NCBI GenBank assembly: GCA_034002365.1
Contig: JAVFAR010000026.1
Span: forward strand, 1 to 27,485
Reading direction: 5' to 3'
Origin: Trichloromonas sp034002365
Lineage (GTDB): Bacteria; Desulfobacterota; Desulfuromonadia; Desulfuromonadales; Trichloromonadaceae
Length of the DNA: 27,485 nt
Part shown: in pieces, positions 1 to 8,023 of the stretch
Layout of the letters: each line of letters opens with the position of its first letter
Position numbering within the stretch: the stretch's first letter is position 1
The notes under the pieces: model-generated
Databases searched by the model: none
The model's input: the letters and a program-made list of their open reading frames with translations, nothing else
Told to the model about the DNA's origin: nothing
Translations under genes and position numbers: made by a program

Positions 1-1546
1 GGGCCATCAGCTTCCTGAATTCCTGATCCATGGCCAGAAAGTAGTTGACGATGTTCTGCGCCGCCTTTTCCGGGTCGAGACGATGGACCAGCCGGGGTTC
101 CTGGGTGGTAATGCCGACCGGGCAGAGGCCGGTGTTGCAGGCATTGCAGCGCCCCATCTCGTTGCCGACGCAGCCGGCCATCTGCAGAATCAGCTTGCCG
201 GTAAAGACACCGTTGGCGCCCAGGGCGATCATCTTGAAGGCATCCGCCGCCAGATCCCCGGCCCGGCCGAGGCCGCCCGCCGCCCACAGGGGAATCTGTC
301 CCTGGCGTCCCTGGGAAACGGCGGCCAGGTAACAGTCCCGCAGCTTCGAGACGATGGGATGGCCGGTGTGGTCGAGGGAAACCTCGTGGGCCGCGCCGGT
401 GCCGCCGTCGATGCCGTCGAGGAAGAAGCCGCCGACGATGTTGTAGGGGTCGCGCACCAGGTTGTTGAAGACACTGACGCTGGTCGCCGAGGCCGCCACC
501 TTGATCGCCACCGGCACCCGGAACTTGAAGGCGGCATTGAAGGAGAGGAACATCTTCTGCACGCTCTCCTCGATGGAGTAGAGGCCCTGATGGTTGGGCG
601 GGCTGAGCAGGTCGGCCTTGGGCACGCCGCGAATCGCCTGGATGTGCTCGGCCACCTTCCGCGCCATGAGCAGCCCGCCGTCGCCGGGCTTGGCCCCCTG
701 GCCGATCTTGATGAGAATGCCGGCGGGGTCCTCGACCATGTGCGGCATCGCCTTGACGATGCGGTTCCAGCCGAAATGGCCGGAAGCGATCTGCAGAATC
801 ATGTATTTCAGATATTTCGATTTGAGCAGACGCACCGGCATCCCCCCCTCGCCGCTGCACATGCGCACCGGCAGGCCGCATTCCTCGTTGAGGTAGGCGA
901 CGGCCATGGCGACCGCTTCCCACATGCGCCAGGAAAGGGCGCCGATGGACATGTCGCCGATGACCACCGGATAGATCCAGCGCACCGGCGGCGCCTTCCC
1001 GTCCGGCTCCAGTTTGCCGTCGGCGCCGATTTTGAAGGGGAGTTTGCCCGGCGGCATGATGCGGCCGAAGGGGGCGAGCAGATCGAAGGTGTGGCGCTGG
1101 GCGTCGAGGCTCGGGTCGGTCATCTGGGAGATGCGTCCGACCCGCAGCTTGTCGAGGGTGCGGGTGCCCGCTTCGAGATTCTTGCGCCCGCCGCGCTTGA
1201 CGGAATCCCCGGCCACGCAGCGGGTGACGATGGGATGGCGGCTGTCGGGATTGCGCGCCGGCGCGATGGCGTCGTTGGGACAGACCTTGGTGCAGATGCC
1301 GCAGCCCCGGCAATATTGGGTGAGATTGCGCACCTGACGGATCACCGGAACCGCCGAAAAGCGCTGCTTCGGCTCGGGCAGATCCCCCTCGGAAAAAACC
1401 ATGCGCCGCCGCTCGACCTTGGGCTCGATCGCCCGGAAGGAGCAGGCCGCGACACAGGAACCGCAGAGGGTGCAGCGGGAGGCGTCGTAGCGGATGACCC
1501 AGGGGAGGTCGTTGGCGGTGATATCCTGAACCTTTACTGTCTCCAT
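1..1546 (-). CDS. Ferredoxin/FMN-binding glutamate synthase subunit (GltB central domain), 3' end outside window
   Basis: This is the synthase part of a split glutamate synthase, which converts 2-oxoglutarate plus glutamine-derived ammonia to glutamate in the cytoplasm. The protein reads METVKVQD at its start. It has two ferredoxin-like 4Fe-4S motifs, with cysteines at about residues 25, 28, 31, 35 and 79, 82, 85, 89. A long FMN-binding glutamate synthase barrel follows, including DGIDGGTGAAH and the cysteine-rich CNACNTGLCPVGITTQ segment. About 515 codons are inside the window; the frame is still open at base 1, so the C-terminus is missing. The ATG has a GGAGG ribosome site 7 bases upstream and overlaps the preceding amidotransferase gene by 13 bases, which suggests translational coupling. 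A GXGXG-domain gene and gltD would be expected next, beyond the window. Split glutamate synthases of this layout are known in Geobacter-like bacteria and archaea. Confidence 0.93.
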   Translation of the reverse strand, partial: METVKVQDITANDLPWVIRYDASRCTLCGSCVAACSFRAIEPKVERRRMVFSEGDLPEPKQRFSAVPVIRQVRNLTQYCRGCGICTKVCPNDAIAPARNPDSRHPIVTRCVAGDSVKRGGRKNLEAGTRTLDKLRVGRISQMTDPSLDAQRHTFDLLAPFGRIMPPGKLPFKIGADGKLEPDGKAPPVRWIYPVVIGDMSIGALSWRMWEAVAMAVAYLNEECGLPVRMCSGEGGMPVRLLKSKYLKYMILQIASGHFGWNRIVKAMPHMVEDPAGILIKIGQGAKPGDGGLLMARKVAEHIQAIRGVPKADLLSPPNHQGLYSIEESVQKMFLSFNAAFKFRVPVAIKVAASATSVSVFNNLVRDPYNIVGGFFLDGIDGGTGAAHEVSLDHTGHPIVSKLRDCYLAAVSQGRQGQIPLWAAGGLGRAGDLAADAFKMIALGANGVFTGKLILQMAGCVGNEMGRCNACNTGLCPVGITTQEPRLVHRLDPEKAAQNIVNYFLAMDQEFRKLMA

Positions 1547-2640
1547 CTGTGCACCTCCAGCTGATTGTCGATCACCACCGTTTCCCGCTCGTGGGGGTAG
1601 ATGTCCTCCTCCCAGTTCCGCTCCGGCAGGATTTCGTTGATGCCGCAGACCTCCGAGGAAATCACCACCGTGTCGGCGTCGCGGCCGACCACCACCGGGC
1701 GCAGCTTCTTGGTGTCGCAGCAGGTGAAAAGGGTGTTATCGGGCAAGACGCCGATGATGGTGTTCGGCCCGTTGATTTCCAGATGCGCCAAGGACTGGCG
1801 GATGGCCAGAAGGGAATCCTTATCCTCGCGGCCGTCGATCTCCTCGAAAGGCAGCGGCGTAATAACGTGCTTGTAGTAAGAGAGGGGCCAGCCGAGATGG
1901 CGATGAACGTAATGGAGACTATAAAGAAAACACTGGGAATCGGACTCGAAACCGATATAGCCCCGGTGCAGCTTGCGCTGCAATTCGACATTCTTGAGAT
2001 AGAAGGTGTTCTCGCCGTTGGCCAGGGCGGTGTAGCCCTGCAGAAAGAAGGGATGGGCGGCATAGCGGACGATGTCGTAATTGGTATTCTGCCGGCACTG
2101 GGCGGTGATGACCCGGGCGGTGAAGCGGTCGTTGGGCTCCCAGAGCTTGAAATAGGTGCCGATATCCTTGGGGTCGCCGATCTCCTTGAGGGTCACGACA
2201 TCCGGCCAGAAGGAGTAGACGTAGCCCTGGTCGTCCATCTCCAGCGCCCGACGCAGCTTCAGGCGCATGTCGAGGAGCAGGTCTTCCTTGGTCTGGCGGT
2301 CTTCCTTTTTGTAGAACTTGGGGTAGTCGTAGGTCTGGAAGATGTAGTTGGGCATGGCGTTGATATCGAGCCCGGGGCGGGGATCGGTCTCCGGCATCCA
2401 CTGCATCACCCGCTGGAAACCGGCGGCGTGGAGCATGTCCTCGGCGATGCGCACCCCCTCGTTGGTACAAGCCAGGGAGAGGGTGGGCAGATGCTTGTAG
2501 GGCTCGAAAATGCCGCCGAGGTCGTGCATGACCATGGCGAAACCCGAATTGTCGTGCCCCTTCTGCTGCGACTGCATGAGCAGCAGGGCCTGACTGGGGT
2601 GAACGTAGTTACGGCTTTTGATGGCTCCGATACGACACAT
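1534..2640 (-). CDS. Glutamate synthase amidotransferase subunit (class II glutamine amidotransferase)
   Basis: The enzyme hydrolyses glutamine and hands ammonia to the synthase subunit encoded just downstream. I place the start at the ATG giving MCRIGAIKSR, because class II amidotransferases need Cys2 as the N-terminal nucleophile after Met removal. The ribosome site AGGAG lies 9 bases before this ATG. A TTG two codons upstream would put two residues before the Cys and is unlikely. The QQKGHDNSGF segment matches the family's conserved glycine/aspartate region. At 368 residues it is the right size for a stand-alone GltB N-terminal domain. It overlaps the FMN subunit by 13 bases and is first in its operon, preceded by a candidate sigma-54 promoter at 2719-2734. 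Confidence 0.92.
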   Translation of the reverse strand: MCRIGAIKSRNYVHPSQALLLMQSQQKGHDNSGFAMVMHDLGGIFEPYKHLPTLSLACTNEGVRIAEDMLHAAGFQRVMQWMPETDPRPGLDINAMPNYIFQTYDYPKFYKKEDRQTKEDLLLDMRLKLRRALEMDDQGYVYSFWPDVVTLKEIGDPKDIGTYFKLWEPNDRFTARVITAQCRQNTNYDIVRYAAHPFFLQGYTALANGENTFYLKNVELQRKLHRGYIGFESDSQCFLYSLHYVHRHLGWPLSYYKHVITPLPFEEIDGREDKDSLLAIRQSLAHLEINGPNTIIGVLPDNTLFTCCDTKKLRPVVVGRDADTVVISSEVCGINEILPERNWEEDIYPHERETVVIDNQLEVHRWRQ

Positions 2641-2718
2641 GGGCAAAGTCTCCTGTGCGGGCGAGAGGACGGGGGCGACAACTCAATCTGGCCATCGGCC
2701 GGGCGCACGAAGAACATA

Positions 2719-2734
2719 TGCAAAAAAATGTCCA
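2719..2734 (-). promoter_or_regulatory. Candidate sigma-54 promoter of the glutamate synthase operon
   Basis: The minus strand reads TGGACATTTTTTTGCA. This keeps the GG-N10-GC spacing of sigma-54 promoters, has a perfect TTGCA at -12, and TGG at -24; the rest of the -24 element departs from the consensus. It lies about 79 bases before the amidotransferase ATG. Nitrogen control of glutamate synthase makes it plausible. No activator site was identified. Confidence 0.45.
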
Positions 2735-2961
2735 ATCATCTAAAATTTTTTCAAACGAAACCGCAATGAATCATTTAATAACTGTTATTATTATATTATT
2801 TATTGACAGAAAAAGTTGAAAACAACCCACGGAAGGAGGAATACGCCCACTAATGGCCTGAATCAATTTACTCATTCAATGTATTTTATTACTTGATAAA
2901 TCGAGCCCTCCGTCGCCGAGAAGCTCTCCGCCCCGTTCGCCGACATCCCGATTTCGGCAAC
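2735..2961. other. AT-rich intergenic region between ilvE terminator and glutamate synthase promoter
   Basis: This stretch is markedly more AT-rich than its surroundings, especially 2740-2900, with runs such as TTATTATTATATTATTTATT. No convincing coding frame is seen. It is a plausible location for upstream activator sites of the glutamate synthase operon, but no clear repeat could be assigned. Confidence 0.4.
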
Positions 2962-2962
2962 A

Positions 2963-2998
2963 AAAAAAGCCCCCTTCCGGAAGGAAGAGGGCTTTTTT
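2963..2998 (-). terminator. Intrinsic terminator downstream of ilvE
   Basis: An AAAAAAGCCC arm pairs with GGGCTTTTTT, and CTTCC pairs with GGAAG inside, with one mismatch and a GGAA tetraloop. Read on the minus strand it is followed by a U run and begins about 20 bases after the ilvE stop. The symmetry would allow it to work in both directions. Confidence 0.85.
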
Positions 2999-3018
2999 AT
3001 TGCCGCGCCGAGCGGAGA

Positions 3019-4083
3019 TCAGATCATTTCGACCCAGCCGTGCTGGTCGGGAACCTTGCCGTACTGAATACCGGTGAGCATTTCGTAGAGCCTGCCGGTC
3101 AATTCTCCCATCCGGCCGTCGCCGAGAGTCACGGTACGGTCACGGTAGCTGAACTGGCCGACAGGAGAAACCACCGCCGCCGTGCCGGTGCCGAAAGCCT
3201 CCTTGAGACGGCCATTGCCGGCACCTTCGAGGATTTCATCGACGGAAAGGGCCCGTTCCTCGACCTGAAGCCCCAGCTCTTTCACCAAGGTCAGAATCGA
3301 GCGGCGGGTGATGCCGTCGAGGATGGTCCCCTTCAGGGGAGAGGTCACCACCTTGCCGTCGTACAGGAAGCAGATATTCATGCTGCCGACTTCCTCGACA
3401 TACTTGCGCTCGACGGCATCGAGCCAGAGAACCTGGTCGAAACCGAGGGCCGCCGCATCCATCGACGCCTTCAAACTGGCGGCGTAGTTGCCGCCGGTCT
3501 TGGCTTCGCCGGTACCGCCGGGGGCCGAGCGGACATAGCCGTCGGAGATATAGATCTTGACCGGGCTGAAGCCGTTCTTGTAGTAGGCGCCGACCGGCGA
3601 GAGGATGATGTAGAAGAGATACTTGCTGGAGGGATGCACCCCCAGATAGGGGTCGGTGGCGATCATCGTCGGCCGGATGTAGAGGCTGGTGCCGAGGCTC
3701 TTGGGCACCCAGTCCGACTCCAGGTGGATCAGCGTCTTCAGCGCCTTGAGGACGAAATCGACATCGAGCTCGGGCATGCACATGCGCGCCGCGCTGCGAT
3801 TGAAACGCTCGAAATTGTCCCGGGGGCGAAAGAGAGCGATATCCCCGTCCGGACGGCGAAAGGCCTTGAGCCCCTCGAAGATTTCCTGGGCGTAATGCAG
3901 CACGGCACAGGACGGGTCGAGGCTTAAGGGGCCGTAAGGAACGATGCGCGGGGAATGCCAGCCCTCGCCGGCATCGTAATCCATGAGGAACATGCGGTCG
4001 GTAAAGAGATTGCCGAAGCCCAGCTTCGATTCATCCTCGAAAAGAGCCTTTTTCGCCGTCAGGGGCTGGATATCGATATTCAT
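3019..4083 (-). CDS. ilvE: Branched-chain amino acid aminotransferase, type 2
   Basis: This PLP enzyme (fold type IV) transaminates the 2-oxo acids of leucine, isoleucine and valine with glutamate, in the cytoplasm. The 354 residues match the type-2 BCAT length. The PLP lysine is K195 in EAKTGGNYAAS. The EIFEGLKAFR and DGITRRSIL segments are also typical. I chose the ATG at 4083 (MNIDIQPLTA) because GGAGG precedes it by 10 bases; the in-frame ATG 21 bases upstream has no ribosome site. It is a single-gene unit, with a U-tract terminator downstream and another hairpin-plus-U-run in its leader at 4161-4206. Its use of glutamate as amino donor links it metabolically to the neighbouring glutamate synthase, though they are separate transcripts. 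Confidence 0.95.
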   Translation of the reverse strand: MNIDIQPLTAKKALFEDESKLGFGNLFTDRMFLMDYDAGEGWHSPRIVPYGPLSLDPSCAVLHYAQEIFEGLKAFRRPDGDIALFRPRDNFERFNRSAARMCMPELDVDFVLKALKTLIHLESDWVPKSLGTSLYIRPTMIATDPYLGVHPSSKYLFYIILSPVGAYYKNGFSPVKIYISDGYVRSAPGGTGEAKTGGNYAASLKASMDAAALGFDQVLWLDAVERKYVEEVGSMNICFLYDGKVVTSPLKGTILDGITRRSILTLVKELGLQVEERALSVDEILEGAGNGRLKEAFGTGTAAVVSPVGQFSYRDRTVTLGDGRMGELTGRLYEMLTGIQYGKVPDQHGWVEMI

Positions 4084-4160
4084 GCCTTTCACGCCTCCGG
4101 TCATGATTGAACAAACCCAAGTTTGATGCTTTCACGAAAACATCGTAGTGACTGACGAAG

Positions 4161-4206
4161 AAAAAACTCGCCAATTGCAGCAACGCGGCATTTGGCGAGT
4201 TTTTTT
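4161..4206. terminator. Bidirectional terminator-like hairpin between the 59-aa gene and ilvE
   Basis: AAAAAACTCGCCAA (4161-4174) pairs perfectly with TTGGCGAGTTTTTT (4192-4205) around a 17-base loop. On the minus strand the hairpin is followed by six U. It can end transcription from the small gene upstream. If the extended -10 at 4229-4237 is a real ilvE promoter, it would instead act as a leader attenuator. Confidence 0.8.
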
Positions 4207-4228
4207 GCGACGCCGTCGAGTTTGGTTT

Positions 4229-4255
4229 ATTATCACAACCGCAACGGCCGGGCAA
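4229..4255 (-). promoter_or_regulatory. Weak candidate ilvE promoter (extended -10)
   Basis: The minus strand has TGTGATAAT (an extended -10 of the TGnGATAAT type) at 4229-4237. A poor -35, TTGCCC, lies at 4250-4255 with a 15-base spacer. A transcript from here would run straight into the hairpin at 4161-4206. Confidence 0.3.
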
Positions 4256-4267
4256 GGGATTTAAGGG

Positions 4268-4296
4268 CGCCTCCCGACGGTCTCCCTCGGGAGGCG
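4268..4296. terminator. Stem-loop immediately after the 59-aa gene
   Basis: CGCCTCCCGA (4268-4277) pairs perfectly with TCGGGAGGCG (4287-4296) around a 9-base loop. It starts right at the stop codon of the small minus-strand gene. No U run follows, so it may stabilise the 3' end or terminate weakly; the stronger hairpin at 4161-4206 lies beyond. Confidence 0.55.
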
Positions 4297-4476
4297 TCAA
4301 TCGACGCCGAAGTCATCCAAGCGAGTCAGGTGGGCATCGCCGTAAAGGAGATTTTTCGCGTTTTCCCGTTCTTCTTCCTGATGAAAACGCCGCACCAGCC
4401 GTTCGTATTCGGCCCGCTCCGTCAGACGGCTCGACAGCCGAAAGTCCTGTTCGTGAACCCGCCAAAGATCTTCCAT
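4297..4476 (-). CDS. Small hypothetical protein, 59 residues
   Basis: The frame starts MEDLWRVHEQDFRLSSRL and is rich in charged residues (Glu, Arg, Asp), with no membrane segment or cysteine; it looks like a short soluble, largely helical protein. The start is supported by AGGAG 7 bases upstream, a promoter at 4521-4548 and a stem-loop directly after the stop. I do not recognise a function. It resembles the short charged proteins often annotated as hypothetical in Desulfuromonadales. Translation could in principle extend upstream, but the upstream codons lack a ribosome site and run through the promoter. Confidence 0.7.
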   Translation of the reverse strand: MEDLWRVHEQDFRLSSRLTERAEYERLVRRFHQEEERENAKNLLYGDAHLTRLDDFGVD

Positions 4477-4520
4477 CGACAGACTCCTTTGCCAGAGGGA
4501 AAAGGGAATAATTACTCTGG

Positions 4521-4548
4521 ATGGTAGCACTGGATCGATGGCGGTCAA
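4521..4548 (-). promoter_or_regulatory. Sigma-70-type promoter of the 59-aa gene
   Basis: On the minus strand, TTGACC (4543-4548) is separated by 16 bases from TACCAT (4521-4526). The -10 is preceded by TGC, an extended -10 feature. The left end of the insertion sequence begins only about 12 bases upstream of the -35. Confidence 0.5.
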
Positions 4549-4560
4549 GGTATTTTTTAC

Positions 4561-6152
4561 CCTTAGTGGTCGAATTTTACCCATATCAAAAAAATGGCCG
4601 AAAGCGGGGCCCTTGGCCAATATGTCACTCAGGCATTCTGCGGAAGATTAGTTCTATTCAGGTTCCGGGATGGCGCTCATCGGTTTGTGCCTGAACCGTT
4701 TTACCCGTTTGACCACGCGGCTTACGGCCGTTTCCCGGTTGAAAAAGGGGGCCATCGCCCATGCCGATGTCATCCGGAGTTACGTCGGCCGGCTGTGTCT
4801 CGGCAAGAGTGACTTCGAGGCGGTCAGCGGCTTTCGCCAGGACCGCTTTTTCCGGGAAGCCCTGGGCTTGAAGGAGGTCCCCTCCGAACCGGCCTTGCGG
4901 CAGCGGATGGAGGAGCATGCCGAGGCGTTTCGAACCATTGTGAACTTTTGCGCCACCGAGTTCCTGCGCACGTCGCGGGCGTTGATGCCGGCGCTGCCGA
5001 TGGGGCACGTTCCCCTGGATATCGACGTGTTCACCATGGACAACTCCGGAACGAAGAAGAAGGGGGTGTCGCGCACCTGCCAGGGATACGACGGCTACGC
5101 TCCGATTGCCGCCTATCTGGCCCTGGAAGGGTGGCTGCTGGAGATCGAGCACCGCGAGGGCTCCCAGCACAGCCAGAAGAACTTCGTTCCCTTCCTCGCC
5201 CGGGTGCTGCACAAGGCGCTGGCGTTGACCGCCGCGCCGCTGCTGGTGCGGCTCGATTCGGCCCACGATGCCTGGGAGACCCGCATCGAACTGGCCCGCC
5301 ACGAACGAACCGGCTACATCCTGAAGTGGAATCCCCGGGGGCAGAGCAAAAGCGGCTGGCACCGGCGGGCTTTTGCCGAAGGAAAAATCAGTGCGCCCCG
5401 GCCGGGCAAACGCGTCGCGATCCTGAATGTTCGGGATACCCATGTCTGGACCGACGAGAACGGCATAAAGCAGGAACTGACCTGCCGCCGGGCCGTTCGG
5501 GTCATCGAGCGCTCCATCGACAAAAAAGGCCAGGGGCTGCTGGAGCCCGATATCGAGCTGGAAGGCTGGTGGACCTCCCTGAACCTGCCCGCCGAGAAGA
5601 TCATCGCCCTCTGCCAGGATCACGGCACCAGCGAGCAGTTTCACAGCGAACTCAAAACCGACATGGATCTTGAGCGCCTGCCCTCGGGCAAATTCGAGGT
5701 CAACAGTCTGGTGATGAGCTGCGCCGCGCTCGCCTACAACATCCTGCGCTACATCGGCCAACTCGGCCTGCTCGGCGACAAGACCCCGGTGCGGCACGGC
5801 GCCAAACGGCGGCGGCTCAAGACCGTCATGCAAGAATTGATGTACCTCGCCGCCCGGCTGATCGAGACCGGCCGGCGCTTGCGACTGCGCTTCAGTCGCC
5901 ACAGCGGCCTGAACTTCGAAGCCTACGCGAAAGTCTACCGGTGCCTGGCCTACGGATAGGACATGAAACCGAAACGGCAACCCCGGGAAAACAGCGATCG
6001 GCAACCGCGCCCAAGGCCCAACTCGCCCGAAAACCGGCATTCGGACGGCGCTTGAGGTCAAACTTTCAAAGATCGTAGCGTACAGCGCCGCCAAGGAGGC
6101 GGATTTTAGCTCAACCGGCATCCAATGCCCCGGAAATCGCCCCCCATAAAGG
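4561..6152 (+). mobile_element. IS1380-type insertion sequence (about 1.6 kb)
   Basis: The element is defined by one transposase gene and imperfect outer ends. The left end reads CCTTAGTGG and the right end, read inward, CCTTTATGG. Seven of the first nine bases match, with further patchy similarity inside. The length is normal for the IS1380 family. I could not find a clean target-site duplication (flanks TTAC and GGTA), so the exact ends are uncertain by a few bases. The 190 bases after the transposase contain no other gene. The insertion lies between the small gene at 4297-4476 and the DUF3300 gene, and it breaks no recognisable reading frame. Confidence 0.7.
4670..5959 (+). CDS. IS1380 family transposase
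   Basis: This is a DDE transposase that cuts and rejoins the element's ends. At 429 residues it is close to full length for the family. Candidate catalytic residues are an aspartate at about 117-124 (PLDIDVFTMDNSG), D196 in LLVRLDSAHD, and a glutamate near 320-330 (GTSEQFHSELK). The DGYAPIAAYL and EGSQHSQKN segments match the conserved region between the first two acidic residues. An in-frame TAG at 4649-4651 leaves the ATG at 4670 as the earliest start. The frame is intact, so the element may still be active. A long open frame on the opposite strand (about 4658-6121) is a codon-bias shadow. Confidence 0.9.
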   Translation: MALIGLCLNRFTRLTTRLTAVSRLKKGAIAHADVIRSYVGRLCLGKSDFEAVSGFRQDRFFREALGLKEVPSEPALRQRMEEHAEAFRTIVNFCATEFLRTSRALMPALPMGHVPLDIDVFTMDNSGTKKKGVSRTCQGYDGYAPIAAYLALEGWLLEIEHREGSQHSQKNFVPFLARVLHKALALTAAPLLVRLDSAHDAWETRIELARHERTGYILKWNPRGQSKSGWHRRAFAEGKISAPRPGKRVAILNVRDTHVWTDENGIKQELTCRRAVRVIERSIDKKGQGLLEPDIELEGWWTSLNLPAEKIIALCQDHGTSEQFHSELKTDMDLERLPSGKFEVNSLVMSCAALAYNILRYIGQLGLLGDKTPVRHGAKRRRLKTVMQELMYLAARLIETGRRLRLRFSRHSGLNFEAYAKVYRCLAYG

Positions 6153-6248
6153 GGTAACCCGAGGTGCGAATGCGGGACTCACGGATTCAGGTTATTGAAT
6201 GAGATTGATGCAGGATTTTCCATTTCGGCGGCAACCACGAGTCCCTTC

Positions 6249-6293
6249 GACTCCGCTCCGGGACCGGCGACTCGCCGGGGTCTGAGCGGAGCC
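6249..6293. repeat. Long imperfect palindrome downstream of the DUF3300 gene
   Basis: GACTCCGCTC (6249-6258) pairs with GAGCGGAGCC (6284-6293) with one wobble or mismatch. Inside it, ACCGGCGA pairs with TCGCCGGGGT around a two-base turn, with a small bulge. There is no U run, so it is a poor classical terminator on either strand. It could be a REP-like intergenic palindrome or a 3'-end stabiliser of the DUF3300 transcript, whose stop is just upstream on the minus strand. Confidence 0.55.
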
Positions 6294-6300
6294 AAGGCCG

Positions 6301-7650
6301 TTATTGCCCTTGCGGACGCAGCCGGCCGTGCCCTTCACCCCGCTCCCGGCGTTGGCCCTGGAGCGGGCCTTTGTGGGTGGTCATGGGGGTCGGAACCCCG
6401 CGGCGCAGGCCTTGGTCTTTGTGGTCGCCTCCTCTCTGCCCCGGCTGTTGCGGTGCCCTGACGGCGGGGGACCTGGGCTGTGGCGGGACAATATCCCGCA
6501 AACGCACGCCCCGGTCGTTACGGGGCGGCACGGGCGGACGCCGGCCATCCCCCGGGCGGTGCAGGCTCTGTCCTTGATCGGATGTGGGGCGGCGATCCCG
6601 TTTTTCCCTATGCTGGTAATCCCTGGACCGGCGGTCTAGATCACGGCGCTCGCGATCTTGGTACTCCCGCGACTTCCGCTCGCCGTCACGGCGCTCGCGA
6701 TCCTGGCGAATCCGGTCGAAATGCCTGGGGTCGGCACTTGGCCAATCGGTCGCGGGGCGAAAAACATCGGGGCGTCGGCGCGGCTCGACGGGAAGAACAT
6801 TCCGCAGGCGGGCCGGGGGGGGCGCGTGGCGGATGACCGAAGAGCGCCGGCTCAAGCCGCGCTCCCAACGCCCGGGGTTGTACCGCCAGCGGTCGTGGTG
6901 GACATAGCGGGGGCGGCGGTGGCTGTCGATATGGATGTAGCGCTGCCGCCAGTCGAAACGACTCCAGTTGGAAAAGGAAAAGCCGAAATAGACCCCCGGC
7001 CAGAAAGAGAGGCCGACCCCGAGGCTGGCGCCCGCCGGGGTCCAGTAATAGGGGGGATAATCGGGATACCACCAGGAGCCGTAGACGGTGACGGGATCGT
7101 AATAGGGGACGTAGACCACCCGGGGATCGGCCGGTTCGATGATGATGGCGTCGGCGTCGGCCCAGACCCGCTGTTCGGAGGTGCTGGCGAGATTCCCCTG
7201 GGCCCGGGCCTTGGCCCGCAGTTCCTGAACCATGGCCATGACCTCTTCTTCCTGGGCGAGGAAGGCGTCGCCGATGCGCGAGGTTTCGCCGATCCGCTCG
7301 CTCATCAGGGCCAGAACCGTGGGGAAATGGCAGAGCGCCTTGACGCTGGGATCCCAGTCCTGGTCGAGGAGCGACTTATCCAATTCATCTTCGCGCAAAT
7401 CGGAATGCTCCTTCACCCAGCGGTCGGCCTCGACCACTTCCACGGGATAGGTCGCGGCCATCAGCACCTGGGAAAGGAGGCTGTCGGGATAAAGGGCGAT
7501 GGGCGCGAGCATCTGGGCGAGCTCTTCGCGGCTGTAGGGGCCCTCCTCGTAATCCTCGGCCGACGCCGCGCCCACGCACACCAGCAGAAGCAGGGTCGCG
7601 GGGAGCAGCCTGCCCAGAAGGTATCGCAGCAAAAAAACGGTATTTTTCAT
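6301..7650 (-). CDS. Exported DUF3300 domain protein
   Basis: This 449-residue protein has a clear signal peptide (cleavage after ASA, residue 31). The N-terminal DUF3300 region includes LAPIALYPDSLLSQVLMAATYP, ADRWV and the VYVPYYDPVTVYGSWWYPDYPP segment. The second half is strikingly different: very rich in Arg, Asp, Glu, Pro and Gln with RERRD/RRSRDY-type repeats, probably disordered. DUF3300 has no established function; its members are exported and often sit among envelope genes. The start is secured by GGAGG 5 bases before the ATG. It appears to be a single-gene transcript. The C-terminal region is probably variable in length between relatives because of its repeat content. Confidence 0.88.
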   Translation of the reverse strand: MKNTVFLLRYLLGRLLPATLLLLVCVGAASAEDYEEGPYSREELAQMLAPIALYPDSLLSQVLMAATYPVEVVEADRWVKEHSDLREDELDKSLLDQDWDPSVKALCHFPTVLALMSERIGETSRIGDAFLAQEEEVMAMVQELRAKARAQGNLASTSEQRVWADADAIIIEPADPRVVYVPYYDPVTVYGSWWYPDYPPYYWTPAGASLGVGLSFWPGVYFGFSFSNWSRFDWRQRYIHIDSHRRPRYVHHDRWRYNPGRWERGLSRRSSVIRHAPPPARLRNVLPVEPRRRPDVFRPATDWPSADPRHFDRIRQDRERRDGERKSREYQDRERRDLDRRSRDYQHREKRDRRPTSDQGQSLHRPGDGRRPPVPPRNDRGVRLRDIVPPQPRSPAVRAPQQPGQRGGDHKDQGLRRGVPTPMTTHKGPLQGQRRERGEGHGRLRPQGQ

Positions 7651-8023
7651 CCTTACCTCCCTGAAGACCGGCGCACGCGGCGCGACAAACGCGGCAGGTG
7701 CCGGTTCGCGGCTATTTTTACACGGAATTATGCTCCTCGACTATGCAGGAAATGAGGAAATATTGTGAAAATTCAAGCCGCCGCCGGGCGGAGGAGAGAG
7801 AGCGGAACGCCCGACGGCCTTGTCCTCGCCGGGATTGCCTTGGCCGTTCTTTCATGAAGCCGCTCTCCCACCTCGGGGAGGGCGGCAGGCGCCTTGATTT
7901 TTCCCCGGTCCCGTGGTAGAAGCAGGTGCTTTTCGCGCCCCCGATCCGGTGGCGGGTTGAGTACGAAAAAACAGTCCGAGGTGCCTACCCGGGCCACCTG
8001 TTTTCCTTCCGCCGGAGAATCCC
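7651..8023. other. Intergenic region between divergent DUF3300 and plsY genes
   Basis: No supportable gene is seen. A stem-loop at 7859-7886 (GCCGCTCTCCC with GGGAGGGCGGC, one mismatch) is followed on the plus strand by a short T run a few bases later. No transcript entering it from the left is evident. A second small hairpin precedes plsY, with AGGTG near 7979 pairing with CACCT near 7995. I recognised no riboswitch consensus. Confidence 0.4.

Noticed and set aside
83..1564. 493-codon plus-strand frame opposite the glutamate synthase gene
   Set aside because: It is a shadow of codon bias. The minus-strand frame carries the cysteine motifs and the conserved FMN barrel.
4658..6121. 487-codon open frame antisense to the transposase
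   Set aside because: It has no family resemblance and no ribosome site; long antisense frames are common in GC-rich genes. The plus-strand transposase explains the region.
7859..7886. Possible terminator upstream of plsY
   Set aside because: The hairpin is good, but no plus-strand gene precedes it and the T run is not adjacent. It is kept only as a note in the intergenic description.
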